A DNA stretch of 64,000 nucleotides from Siphlonurus alternatus (taxonomy: Eukaryota > Arthropoda > Insecta > Ephemeroptera > Siphlonuridae): contig OX463780.1 of assembly GCA_949825025.1 (NCBI GenBank), forward strand, positions 47,079,280 through 47,143,279, read 5' to 3'. The position numbers and the translations under genes were made by a program. The notes under the pieces are model-generated. The model was not told the origin of the DNA. It saw nothing but the letters and a program-made list of their open reading frames with translations, and did not search any database. Positions 1 to 10,196 of this stretch are shown in pieces; position 1 is the first letter of the stretch, and the number at the start of each line of letters is the position of its first letter.

Positions 1-1916
1 ATATTCAATAAAACAGTTTGACTATAATATTTAATAAACACATGCAGTTTTGACCATTTCTTTATACAGTATATTATTAATTATTTATTATATATATTAT
101 AATATATTATACAGTAAAATTATATATATACAAGCACCTAAACTTGGCGACTATATAAAATATACCACATGCATGGAGAGTGCAGTCTTTGATCAGGTAA
201 GGTTTCTGATTTATACAGTGCTGTATTGTAGACACCATGCATGATACAAGAATTATGAGACATGTCGTCAACTCGATCGGTCCTACAGCGGGTGCTGTTA
301 CAAATTTCGGGCCGGGGGGTTGTGGGGGAAGGGGTAGGGAGTCTAGATAACCAGATAATATGCACCACACCGCATTGGCCAATACCAAATCCAAAATATT
401 GATAAGGGTTAAGATTTATCTCGAGTAGGGGTGGGCAGGCGCGGATCCAGGACTAAATTTCGGGAAGCCACCCCGTGGATCTGCCCTGGGGATGGGCCGA
501 GTGCCCCCTTCTTTTCTTTCCCTTTGATTTAATCTACATAAATACTGCAGCTTGCCCATGCTACATGCACTCATGACATCAGCTAATATCGAATCAGCTC
601 AAGCATAATTATGTATATTATAGTATATTTTATAATCTTTAATATTGTATAGTACCGGTATACTATTAAGTATAAATGCAGCGTATTAAGGCGGATTTAC
701 TTGAGCGACGGTGCTATGCGACACGATTTTGTCGCACAAGTTTCCTATGCCACATGTGAATTCACCGGGTTGCGCCAGCGAAATCGTGATTTTTTTTTTT
801 TTTTTTTTTCGCCAATTAATAATTATGGCTTCAGTGGACTTGAGCATATTTTACGCCGTGCCGAGTGCTGGAAATCACTAATTTAAATTTAAATCCACCT
901 TGTACACAACAGCCTATATAAATAAATGTTCTATTTCTCCTCAAGTCTGGTACAGTACATACAATCGTGTACGGTAATTTGTTTAAAAAAATCACAGTTA
1001 TATAGCTTCACCCCGGCATGAGGGCTATAAAGGCGGTCAGTGAAAGGTCGATCTCGCACCTCAATCTCTAGAGAGAAAGTCAGATGTTATTGTTTTAGCA
1101 CCACAAAACTGATTTATACGTTGCAGCTGAAAATGACACGAGCCTAATAACTAAGAGGTGCTTAATTGTAAAATCGAATTTAATAATCGCATGTGCATAC
1201 AGTTTCTGATGTAAAATAGCAAAAGATGATGTTTCTTAATTTTTTGATCAATTTTATTGATGAACATGCACTCGTTTGAGAAATTGCTACATTTTATCAA
1301 AGAAAAAAAAATTTTTTTTTCTTTGATTTTATTTAGCTTGAGAAATTTCTCCCGCAATGTACGGTGTAATAATTATAACATTATATATCTTATAAATAAA
1401 CTGTAAAAAAAAATACAAGTTGTTTTTAGATTTAGATTAAAGCAGCTGTAGAATTAACAACACATTCACCCCTACTCATTTTTAGCATACTTTACTAATA
1501 TAATGTAATAAAATTAACGCGGCAAAAATGTGGCTCTGATTATCCTTGATTATATCGTCTGAAACTAAATTAAATCGTCTCGATCTCTTGCGCTGTATTG
1601 GTGAATGAAAAATTTATACCATAATAGAGCATTAAGGGATCCATTGAATCCATGCAATGAAGACTCAAGGATTATACATTTTAAGAAAATGCTCATTGGG
1701 TTTTTGTAATGTTTGTACAGTTGATTAATATATTGAAAAAAATCTGCATCGTCTCCCTGTATACGCTTGAGTAAGCACAGAAAGTACCCAATTACTCAGA
1801 GAATATCAAGAAAACGTAATTAGTAGGCTTCAAGTAGCGTAACTGCCGTGGGAATTTTCAATGCAATATCCACATCATTTATTTTTATTATTGAATTTTT
1901 TTAGCTTTAATTATAA
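1..1916. other. AT-rich intergenic or intronic DNA, no gene recognised
   Basis: No frame here looks coding. There is a GC-richer patch around 280-500 and another around 690-790, which ends in a T run, but neither shows a convincing open frame with splice signals. The remainder is A/T-rich with homopolymer runs. Confidence 0.6.
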
Positions 1917-2312
1917 CTTAAGGTAAAGATAACGCCGAACAGCTGATCGACGTAATGCCCTTTGATTAACATGTAAACCTTAGCAAATTGACAAAAATTC
2001 TGAAATTTTTTTGAGAGGCAGATATTAGTGCCTAAAAGCCATAGAATAAAATTCAAAACGATTTAACGAGACGATTTTTTTTAATTAACTTTTTTTAATT
2101 TTCAGCATAGGGCTTTCCCATGGAGAGCCAAACTAAAAAATTAATTTAAAAAAATCGGCTCGTTAAATGTTTTTGAAACTTTTGCTATGGCTTTTAGGCA
2201 CTAATATCTGCCTCTCAAAAAAATTTCAGAAATTTTGTCAATTTGCTAAGGTTTACATGTTAATCAAAAGAGATTACGTCGAGCAGCTGTTCGACGTTAT
2301 CTCTACCTTAAG
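1917..2312. mobile_element. Palindromic MITE-like element, TTAA-bounded (relative of family A)
   Basis: The outer ~180 bases on each side are inverted copies: CTTAAGGTAAAGATAACG at the left end mirrors CGTTATCTCTACCTTAAG at the right, and the arms continue through AGGCAGATATTAGTGCC and its reverse complement. The centre (about 2090-2140) is unpaired. There is no coding frame, so it would depend on a transposase supplied elsewhere. The ends (TTAAGG then TAACG) resemble those of the family A elements at 9316, 24243 and 54941, but the interior differs. TTAA at both ends fits the TTAA target choice of piggyBac-type transposons; that assignment is inference. Confidence 0.8.
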
Positions 2313-3049
2313 AAATTGATAATATGCCAAATTGTAATTAAATTATAAAAGAGTACATAATAACATTTGTTAATAAATGGAGTAAAAATATAACAACAAA
2401 ATGTGTATGAACGAAGTAACAGCTGGGGAAAAAAATAAGTGCAATCAAATTAATTAATTAATATTAAATTAAAATTGAATTACACTTATTTGTATTAAAA
2501 TATACATTATAATTATGTTTTATAAAATGATTAAGATCTTTTCTTATAATATTTTTAATGTGTCATGTGAATCCAGTAAATTGATTACAGTTTTTTGCTG
2601 GACGTTTTGAGCTAAGTCTAAAAAAGTATAATATAGCAAAATTAACTGTGCAAAAACTATTGATTTCACTTAACATGATAAATTTTATTTTCAGATCAGA
2701 TTATCCTTTTACTTAATTCTAGAACGTTCTGGATCTCACATAATTATTTTTTTTTTTAACTTTTCTACGACAATGTGGTTAAGAGTAACAATAAATATAT
2801 TTATTTAATAATCATATGATACTATAATTAAGTGAAATAATTAAATTTTCATGCTTTGTTAACTACAAATAATAACATTTATGAGAAAAAATAGAGTACC
2901 AATACAAATATAAGAGAGATATGAAATCCTTGAATTGTAAAAAATTTGTGCCATATTTTAGCTTTCTTCTATACATTATCGCACTATCCGATCTTTTGAA
3001 AAGAATTTACAATAAATAACAAAAGACTAATTTATGTATGGTTTTTCAG
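2313..3049. other. AT-rich DNA, probable intron upstream of the 3050 exon
   Basis: Very A/T-rich with no coding-like frame. The last bases form a T-rich tract ending CAG just before 3050, which is the acceptor of the exon candidate that follows. Confidence 0.5.
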
Positions 3050-3183
3050 ATTCTCTGTCTGCAAAGGCCGTCGACAAGTCAGGACATGTTCCTGTAACCT
3101 CCCCTCCATCCCCTCCAAGAGAGGAGCCCTCGCACCTCCGAGTGAAGACCATCAGTGAGGTGCTGAGGAACAAGTGTTATTGA
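3050..3183 (+). CDS. Candidate terminal coding exon (43 whole codons), product unknown
   Basis: A sharp GC-rich island in A/T-rich DNA begins directly after GTTTTTCAG, a good splice acceptor. It reads open in one frame for 43 codons to a TGA stop at 3181-3183. The first two bases complete a codon begun in an upstream exon. The peptide has a proline/serine-rich segment (PVTSPPSPPREEP) and ends KTISEVLRNKCY. An AATAAA lies 67 bases after the stop, which supports a last exon with a short 3' UTR. No domain is recognisable and the upstream exons are not visible in the window. The exon candidate at 4607 has the same entry phase and also encodes PVTSPP, so the two may be alternative or duplicated last exons. 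Acceptor, frame and signal are seen; membership in a gene is inference. Confidence 0.55.
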
Positions 3184-3249
3184 CGTACGAATTGTGGTCT
3201 CGTCTCTAGTTTAATTTGTGTGAGTGTCAAAACAATAATAATTGTGAAA

Positions 3250-3255
3250 AATAAA
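3250..3255 (+). promoter_or_regulatory. Poly(A) signal AATAAA
   Basis: Canonical AATAAA 67 bases downstream of the TGA of the terminal exon candidate, followed by a T-rich stretch. Confidence 0.45.
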
Positions 3256-4606
3256 ACAGCCTTTATTCAGTCACCTGTTATTGTTTATAAGTGAATTTAT
3301 TGAACTATTGAAAAGTAAGTGAATATTTTAACTATCATAATTTTATTCTTTTCAAAATTAAGCTTCGTTTTTAATAACGAAACTGTAGTTTAAAAAAAAA
3401 AAAAAAATGCATGCCATGCATGCACATTGTATCAAAAGGGTTTATCATGCATGTTGATTTAATAATAAAACATACATATTACCATAAATTCATGAAGATA
3501 AAAGGTTTTTACAGTTTTAGTACTGTAAATTATTTATTTCTATTTTTTTGCTCTTTGTCATATTAATCGAGATTGCTAAAAATTTATCTACCTCGATCAT
3601 ATAATGTGTGGAAAAAAGCTCCTAATTACTTTCGACTTTGATTTATTGTCAATATTATATAAAATATAATGCAACCATATTGCGCTTCAACGTCATCGTA
3701 TTTTTATATATTTGGTACCTTTTAAGAGAAGCATATTTAATAAAGAAATGTTAATGTTATAATAAATCTTTGTGGTTGACTGTTGAGAATGTTCCATTTG
3801 TTATATCATGTGTTTGCAGCTGTTTGTTACGCAATAAACACTATAGCGTGTAATTACATGCGAAATAATTGCACGAGTAATTATACTACTGCTGTTGTAA
3901 TGAATACTAAAACATTTTGGTATACAACACATTAAAAAGCAATCTTCATAATAATAATTACTGTCACAATATAAATGAGTAGCCTTATTTTTTTCTCTTG
4001 GAGTACATGACAATAAAATTAATGACGATAATAATATGGCTATAATTATTCACTATCAGGCTTTGCCAAAAGAACTATGGCAAATTTTTACTGATAGTAT
4101 ATCATAATAATGTTTTAAGAAAAAAATAATCATCCAATTGCATACATCAGGTCTAACTCTTAGCCAGGGGGCTAATTTAAAAGGCTCGAGTTTCATCACT
4201 GTTATATTTTATTATAATTATGTACTTAATTTTATGATATTTTAAATGAGGGTTTGTAATATATATGTCACTTTGATGTCAATATTATGGAATTCATGCA
4301 TTGTATATATTATAATATGTTTGTAAATAATTAAACTGGGTATATACATGAATTCTGCCTTATATATACTTCATGGAAATAAGGTCGACTGAGTGCAGAA
4401 ATTTTAGTCTGAGTATAGTGCATGTTTACAATTTAACTTTTAACAAAAATTATGCAATTTAAGTTTTTATTTAAGTAAAGCTGTGATTTTTGTTGAAAAA
4501 AGCTCACAAAAGTTAGATAAAAAAAAAATAAAATTTTCAATTTGGTAACAGAGAGAGTGGAGGGATGTTTTTATGCTTGACGGATGACAACAAAGGAATC
4601 TTTCAG
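3256..4606. other. AT-rich spacer with no gene seen
   Basis: A/T-rich throughout with a poly(A) run near 3391-3406. At about 4380 a 23-base stretch (ATAAGGTCGACTGAGTGCAG followed by AAA) matches one arm of the hairpin at 11857-11977 at about 21 of 23 positions, and may be an old half-copy. Confidence 0.5.
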
Positions 4607-4689
4607 ACAAGTGGAGGGTTCATTGGGGAGGGAGGTCACCTGTTACCTCCCCTCCACACCTGCTGTGCTACCTCTACTTTTGCGAATGA
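4607..4689 (+). CDS. Candidate alternative terminal exon with PVTSPP motif
   Basis: GC-rich segment directly after ATCTTTCAG. The first two bases finish a split codon, then 26 codons run to TGA at 4687-4689. The peptide reads roughly KWRVHWGGRSPVTSPP, then a hydrophobic, cysteine-containing tail. The DNA around PVTSPP (CCTGTTACCTCCCCTCCA) matches the 3050 exon at 17 of 18 bases, in the same frame and with the same splice phase, which is unlikely in unrelated DNA. No AATAAA is obvious nearby. It could also be a decayed exon duplicate. Confidence 0.35.
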
Positions 4690-5179
4690 CATCATTGTAT
4701 GTGCCGAGAAGTATCGTGAAGAAAAAAAAAAATTTTTTTTTACAAGTTGAAGTAGTAAAAAAGAGAAAGAAGAATTCAAGAGTCTGATTGCAATGTTTTT
4801 TTTTTTTTTTAATCCAATTGAAATGGAACAAAAGTTTTCTATTAATTGAATTTATTGAATTTGGTTTGATTTCAGGTATTATTAAAAAAATCTAACTTTT
4901 GTATGTTGTTGAAAGTACAGTCTAAGTCAAATTTAGTGCGCACTCGAGAGTTCTGTCTAACTTTTCATCATGACTAATTTTATACCTGACTTACATCTAC
5001 AGTACAATAAGAAGATAACTGTACAGTATTTCTTACAGAGATGTAACTATTGAATATAATATTACTTTCGAATTCTGTCAAAACGTTGAACTACACAAGC
5101 GCATTACAAAAATAGTAAATAAGTTATGGCTGCTGTATTGTAGAATCCACATTGTCACTCATGCAGTTTCCTTTTACAG

Positions 5180-5243
5180 AAGGCATCAAGATCGTGGTGC
5201 AATTGATGACTCCTCACTACGCATGATGACAGGCGTTGATTAG
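5180..5243 (+). CDS. Candidate terminal coding exon, product unknown
   Basis: After TTTCCTTTTACAG, one base completes a codon and 20 codons follow (RHQDRGAIDDSS, then LRMMTGVD) before TAG at 5241-5243. ATTAAA occurs about 30 bases downstream. The island is more GC-rich than its surroundings, but it is short enough to be open by chance. Its entry phase differs from the exons at 3050 and 4607 and matches that at 6830. Confidence 0.3.
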
Positions 5244-6829
5244 CTGTCACTTTCCATACACTCTCAGCAATTATTAAAGTAATCTTGTCTTTTTACTGCC
5301 CTTGAAATTGTCGTCGTGAATGCTGCTAAATATCTGCAAGGTGCCAATAAGCTCCATATAAATATACAGTATTTATAATATTGCTGACTTAATTTTACTC
5401 AGCTGTGAGATACTCTTTTGTGTTAAATAAATATAAAGTACCTTTCAATAGACAAGGGAAAATTAACCATGTTTTGAGCAACATGCTGAGTCAGACGCGG
5501 ATCCAGGAGAAGCTGCAACCCTTCCGAAGTAACGATAAATTATATACAAATTATTTTAATTCTTTGCTGCATCTAATTTCTTTATTACAGAATTTACTAT
5601 CGTATTAATTTATATATTTAATTAATAGGTTAATACAGATGCCAACAATATATTATGATCTACATGTATAATACAATTAAGGTCGAAGAGAAGACTAGAA
5701 TTTAATTAAATTCCAAATATTATTATTATAATAAAAAAAAAAATATTTCCTGTGATGCCAATAAATTCGTTGTTGCTATTGACGTTTGACATAATATTTA
5801 TAGAAATTGCAGAACATAAAATTAGTTTTCTTGAATAAAGATCGTGACTTCGGTGCGATACTATGAATCTTCTTAACTTTGTTGTAAAGTTTCTAGAGTC
5901 GGAAAAAATCGTGCAATAAAACTTGTGGAAATGCAACGGAGCGTTAGATTGCTTGCGAAATGTTGATGTATCCTTGGGTTGTAAGATTGCATCAGCACTC
6001 CGCGACTAACAATAGCGGACGTGTATAGCCGCGGAAATGTGGAGCACTCATAGATACGTACCTGCTGCATTATTATAATATACCTCGTCTGCTGCATTGT
6101 GTGCTGGTGCAGTTCTTTAACAGAACAGTGGAAAATGTAAAAGATTTCAGGAGAAAATAAAATATTATTGTTTTCAACTGTAATTTTAAGTTTGCAATGT
6201 ATTGATTTCTTTATAAAGCATTTCATTTCTGTTGTTATTTGCTGGAAAATGCACTTCACAAAAAAAAAGAAAATTGAAATGCAAATTGCTATTCTTTGAT
6301 ACTATTCACAAAGTTCTATAAAAAGCAAACTTGAAAACAATAAAAACAATAAAAACACTAAAAATTATATATATATAAATTTCACTAAAATATTTTTAGC
6401 AATTTTAATTCGACATTATTTTTGTCTGCATGGTTTGCAAAAAAAAATGAGGTTTTATAACTACGATTAGTGTATGGGTTGATGGGTGTAATAACATTAT
6501 GTTATATCACAAATCTGTTACCTAATAAAATAAATAGAAAAATTATTACATTTAATTCACAATATTCGAATTTATAATATTACCGAGTTTAATTTTTTTC
6601 ATTTTAATTCGATTTTTATAGCTCGAGATCTGTTTGTAAATAAACAATCAAATGAGAATAAAAAAACAGAATTAAAATATTCCCTGCACCCTGTACGAAT
6701 GGTTGGTTGGTTCATCGAGCAGACCTCTGAAATAAATAACAGCTAATTAATTGATGAAATTGCCCGTTTCAAAGCAACTGTTTTACGTAGAATACCCCCT
6801 ACTGTTTACTATAACTACTTTTACCCCAG
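5244..6829. other. AT-rich spacer
   Basis: Mostly A/T-rich. A moderately GC-richer stretch at 5930-6110 has long minus-strand open frames but no splice or start evidence. There are poly(A) runs and an AT-rich stretch near 6367. Confidence 0.5.
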
Positions 6830-6903
6830 ATACTTTTCACGGCTGCTACGCACGCTGCTGCTGAGTCACGCTGACAGCCGCCTCAAGGCCGTCGTTGAGC
6901 TAG
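6830..6903 (+). CDS. Candidate internal coding exon, or part of a promoter-proximal island
   Basis: The segment lies between CTTTTACCCCAG and the donor CTAG|GTCAGT. One plus frame is fully open for 24 codons: YFSRLLRTLLLSHADSRLKA followed by VVEL. It begins with one base of a split codon and ends with one base of the next. The leucine-rich amphipathic peptide suggests a helix but matches no family I can name. All minus frames contain stops. The caveat is the promoter-like block that starts about 30 bases downstream: the whole GC-rich patch could instead be a promoter with a non-coding minus-strand first exon (GGGTAAAAG could act as donor on that strand). Both readings remain open. Confidence 0.4.
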
Positions 6904-6936
6904 GTCAGTAATTATTCGCAACAACGAGCGTGGTGA

Positions 6937-7010
6937 TTACGTCACGATTACGTCACTTCCGCTCTCGTCAACAAACTCGAGTGTTGTCATAGCAACGTCA
7001 ATTCTTCCGG
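6937..7010. promoter_or_regulatory. Promoter/enhancer-like cluster: two CRE-type sites, ETS sites, X-box
   Basis: Within 75 bases there are two TTACGTCA sites in direct repeat (6937-6944, 6948-6955), each preceded by GA. CACTTCCG (an ETS-type core) abuts the second; on the minus strand this reads CGGAAGTGACG, the ETS-CRE composite common in animal promoters. GTTGTCATAGCAAC at 6983-6996 fits the RFX X-box palindrome, and TTCCGG follows. The island stands out strongly from the A/T background. Activity and direction of transcription are inferred. Confidence 0.45.
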
Positions 7011-7173
7011 ATTTTTAAATTACATCCTCTAGAAAACCGCATCGTCGCGGTGTAAGACAAAATTGGCGATAATTAGATTGATTCAGATTAATTTAATAGA
7101 TAACCGAGATGGGGGTTTTATTGGAAGAAAACTGATTCACAGATAACCAGATGATAATGTATCCATACATAAT

Positions 7174-7238
7174 GGGCGCGATTCACGAAGCAGTTTTAGC
7201 CAGGTTTCTAACCACGTTTAGATTAACCACGTTTATAA

Positions 7239-7289
<51 letters not shown>

Positions 7290-7386
7290 CTATAGGGTGG
7301 TTTAATACGTAAAACAGGTATAGTTAAACGTGGTTAAGCTAAACGTGGTTAGAAACCTGTGGCTAAATGCTTCGTGAATCGCGCCC
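7174..7386. mobile_element. MITE family E: GGGCGCGATTCACGAAGC terminal inverted repeats, AAT target duplication
   Basis: The left end GGGCGCGATTCACGAAGC is mirrored exactly at the right, and the arms continue imperfectly through GGTTTCTAACCACGTTTA. AAT flanks both ends (7171-7173, 7387-7389), a likely 3-bp target duplication. The centre is occupied by an AAAT microsatellite. A 3-bp duplication with GGG-starting ends fits PIF/Harbinger-like elements, but there is no transposase to confirm it. Ends resemble those of the element at 37048. Confidence 0.8.
7238..7289. repeat. (AAAT)n microsatellite
   Basis: About 13 units of a 4-bp repeat in the centre of MITE E. Confidence 0.95.
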
Positions 7387-7389
7387 AAT

Positions 7390-7825
7390 ATTAATTTGAT
7401 GCGACTCCTCCACTAAACATCCGTCCATAGTGTATTTTCATTATATAATAAGGATGGGTTTTTTGTTTTATAATAATTCAAGTGTGTGTAAAAAGACCTT
7501 TACAATGTAAGAGGAGATCTGTGTGTAACTTTAAAGAAGTTTAAAGTTAAAATATTCATAGGGAAATGGTAAACAACTAAAACATATACGTCTGGTGGAA
7601 AATCAAATTAACACATCGAGTTTTCTCGAAAGATCTATATAAATTATTTTAATTTCTTCGTTATTGTCGACTCATTAAATTTTAAAAGTACAGTACAATC
7701 AGCAGGGGTAATTTTTATAATTAAAACTAAAAGATGCTGCATGAGCTTATAACTGGAAATAGTAATAGAGAAAAAAAAAAAAAAAAAAAAACTCAGGTCT
7801 AAGGTATCAAGCTAAGGTAACCATA
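7390..7825. other. AT-rich spacer ending in a poly(A) run
   Basis: No coding signal. The ~21-base poly(A) run at 7772-7792 lies next to the SINE-like module that follows. Confidence 0.5.
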
Positions 7826-7935
7826 GTTCAGCAATCCATCCCAGCACGTACCAGCTGTGAGAATGAGGGAACCATGAAAACTTCAGTCAGGATGGTCGGT
7901 AGGACGATGTAGTTAATGAAGAATGTCATCAACCA
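7826..7935 (-). mobile_element. SINE-derived module (conserved 'tgactgaggttt' domain), minus orientation
   Basis: Read on the minus strand it contains GACCATCCTGACTGAAG then TTTTCATGGTTCCCTCATTC and later GCTGGGATGG. The same module recurs at 21828 (-), 25807 (+), 46351 (+) and 51521 (-), and in the 5S-headed SINE copies at 43337 and 45050. I see no 5S head here, so it is a truncated copy or a different subfamily. The module resembles the shared domain of several invertebrate SINEs; the precise family is unknown. Confidence 0.6.
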
Positions 7936-8681
7936 TGATTATGATCGAGTATAGGTGTTATTTGTGAGAAAAATAAGTGCAAGAAATATACGTACTTTTG
8001 AAATATATATATAGTGCATTATATTGACACACTCAATATTTTATGTAGAATGCTGCGCTTGATCCTCATTTATTACAATTATAGAATTATATTATACAAA
8101 TATTTAAATTCTCGTATAAAAATTGCATGTAATAAACTTTTCTGCAATAAATTGATACTTGACGTCCTTGATCTTGATGCACCACGGGGTGCTGTATTAT
8201 ATATATATAATTTTACACTCCTCTGCTGTTTCTATGTAATGACGACAGAAAATCATTAACCTCGCCGTTTATTGCAATATATAATTATTTATAGTTGCAT
8301 TGTTATTGCTGCATACAGACCTCTCATAATTTATTTCAATGTTAATTAATGATTACATGCCGCAGTTGAAGTTATAAAAATATAATTAAATATTGCAAAT
8401 TTATAGAAATATTCAAGTTAAATGTTAATTAACTTGTGCATTTGCAAAACAATTTGCAAGTTCCCTTGCTTATTTCACCTTCACGTTGTCTCAAAGTGGG
8501 TGCAATCTCTTTGTGTAATGAATAATGTTGTAGCCAACAATAATAACAATAACACAATTAAATTGATTTAAAACCTCTGAATAAGCTTGAGTGATCTCAG
8601 TTTATGCCAGAGTCGTGAGTTATTTTTATAATTTCTGTCAGAAGGAATCGAATGAAAAAAAAAAAAAATGTTTTGAAACTT
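7936..8681. other. AT-rich spacer
   Basis: No gene. Low-complexity A/T sequence with a poly(A) run near 8654-8668. Confidence 0.5.
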
Positions 8682-9003
8682 AATGGAGTATCGACCTCAA
8701 TTTTTTTTTATTGCAGAAATGGATAGAGCGTGCAAAGTTATGCTACCCTGATTTTTTTTCAGATTTTTAGAGCCCGGGAACTATTTTTAAAAAATTATTG
8801 AAAGTTCTTTTTGTGACGTCACGAGACGCCGCTCCTTAACAAAAATATAGGACTTGCCGCCGCGTGACGTCACAAAAAGGTCTTTCAATAATTTTTTAAA
8901 AATAGTTCCCGGGCTCAAAAAAATCTGAAAAAAATCAGGGTAGCATAACTTTGCACGCTCTATCCATTTCTGCAATAAAAAATTTTGAGGTCGATACTCC
9001 ATT
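8682..9003. mobile_element. Palindromic MITE family B, copy 1
   Basis: The arms begin AATGGAGTATCGACCTCAA, then TTTATTGCAGAAATGGATAG, and carry CGGGAACTATTTTTAAAAAA and GTGACGTCACGAG. The right half is the reverse complement with few mismatches. TGACGTCA sites lie at 8814-8821 and 8865-8872, mirrored around the centre. The 100-codon minus frame that crosses it is not a gene. No target duplication is certain. Confidence 0.85.
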
Positions 9004-9315
9004 GCTGAATGGTTGAGGAAATTCATGCAAGGAGGAGATTTTTTCACAACAGCTCGATTTCCGGTCATATACATGATGCAAGTCTCCATGTTAAACTTCT
9101 ATCCCAAAACTGGTTAGATATAATTATAGATCCACTTACATGGTGATGAGCTGATTAGAGACGTATTAAAATTAGGGGGCAAGCTCCTGTGAAATTCATC
9201 GTTAATTATACATTTTTACAAAATACACCGTACATATATAATTAATAAATTAATTATGTATACACGTGCACATACATTCCTTCCCCCTCCCTTCCCCCAG
9301 ACAGTACACACAAAG
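9004..9315. other. AT-rich spacer
   Basis: No gene seen. It includes a short C/T-rich patch just before the next palindromic element. Confidence 0.5.
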
Positions 9316-9717
9316 TTAAGGGTAAGGTAACATGCCCAATATTAAAAAAAAATAATCCCACACATGAAAATTATGAAAAAAATTTAAAATGTTCTCCTCT
9401 GCATCCCTTATCAGTAGCTAAAATATCAGGTGTACAAATTCGATATAGTTGTTAAGTTATTAATTTTGTAAGTTGACTAATTTAACATGGAAGTTTGATT
9501 ATTCCCATGTTAAAGTATATAGTCAATTTTAATTTCAAATTTTTATTTCGATCATAGGCTGTACAGCATGGATCACATATGTCAAAAACTATAAGCTTGA
9601 ATTTGTGTACCTCTGATATTTTAGCTACTGATAAGGGATGTAAAGGAGAACATTTTAAATTTTTTTCATAATTTTCATGTGTGGGATTATTTTTAACATT
9701 GGGCGCATAACCCTTAA
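9316..9717. mobile_element. TTAA-bounded MITE family A, copy 1
   Basis: Starts TTAAGGGTAAGGTAACATG and ends GCGCATAACCCTTAA. The arms share AAATGTTCTCCTCTGCATCC, ATATCAGGTGTACAAATTCG and their reverse complements. It is longer and more diverged than the copies at 24243 and 54941: the central loop contains extra sequence (about 9500-9580), suggesting an older copy. Confidence 0.8.
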
Positions 9718-10002
9718 ATTATTAAGAATAAAACACAGCGATTGGTACTCTACAGTACATGTTGTCCCACTAAATTGAATAACGTTTAACCTTTTTGAAC
9801 GGAATTAATACATAATGGGATTTACTTGACATTTCACAAGTTCGGTACTGTGTTATTCATCTGACGATACCGCCCGTTGACAATTTCCTCGTGGGAAAAC
9901 CGGAGATAATGTCAGTAACTTCAATTTTTTGCACTTTTATCCCGGAAAGAAAAGTTCATACTTCTTATCACATTACATCATACCAGTAGTATTATTATAG
10001 TG
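9718..10002. other. Spacer without a gene
   Basis: No coding signal or clear repeat. Confidence 0.45.
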
Positions 10003-10196
10003 CTATGGACAACCTACATGATTTTTTTATTGTAGAAATGGATTATATAGAAGGGTGCAAAGTTATGCTACTTTGCTTTTTTCATATTTTTAGAGCCTTT
10101 AATAAAATGTAAAATTATTGAAAGTATAACAGAGTGGTGACAATAAGCGTCACTTCTTAATAAAAAAAAGTATTTTCATTTAGATTGTCTATTGTT
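10003..10196. mobile_element. Degraded MITE family B copy
   Basis: The left arm is clear: ATGGACAACCTACATGATT, TTTTTATTGTAGAAATGG, then GGGTGCAAAGTTATGCTAC and GTAAAATTATTGAAAGTATA. The right arm is mostly lost, leaving TAAGAAGTGACGC-like and ACAATCTAAATG-type remnants and ATTGTCTATTG at the end. The outer GGACAAC...CATGA ends link family B to family D. Confidence 0.6.

Noticed and set aside
8787..9089. 100-codon minus frame
   Set aside because: Lies mostly in MITE B copy 1, whose palindromic structure explains the sequence.
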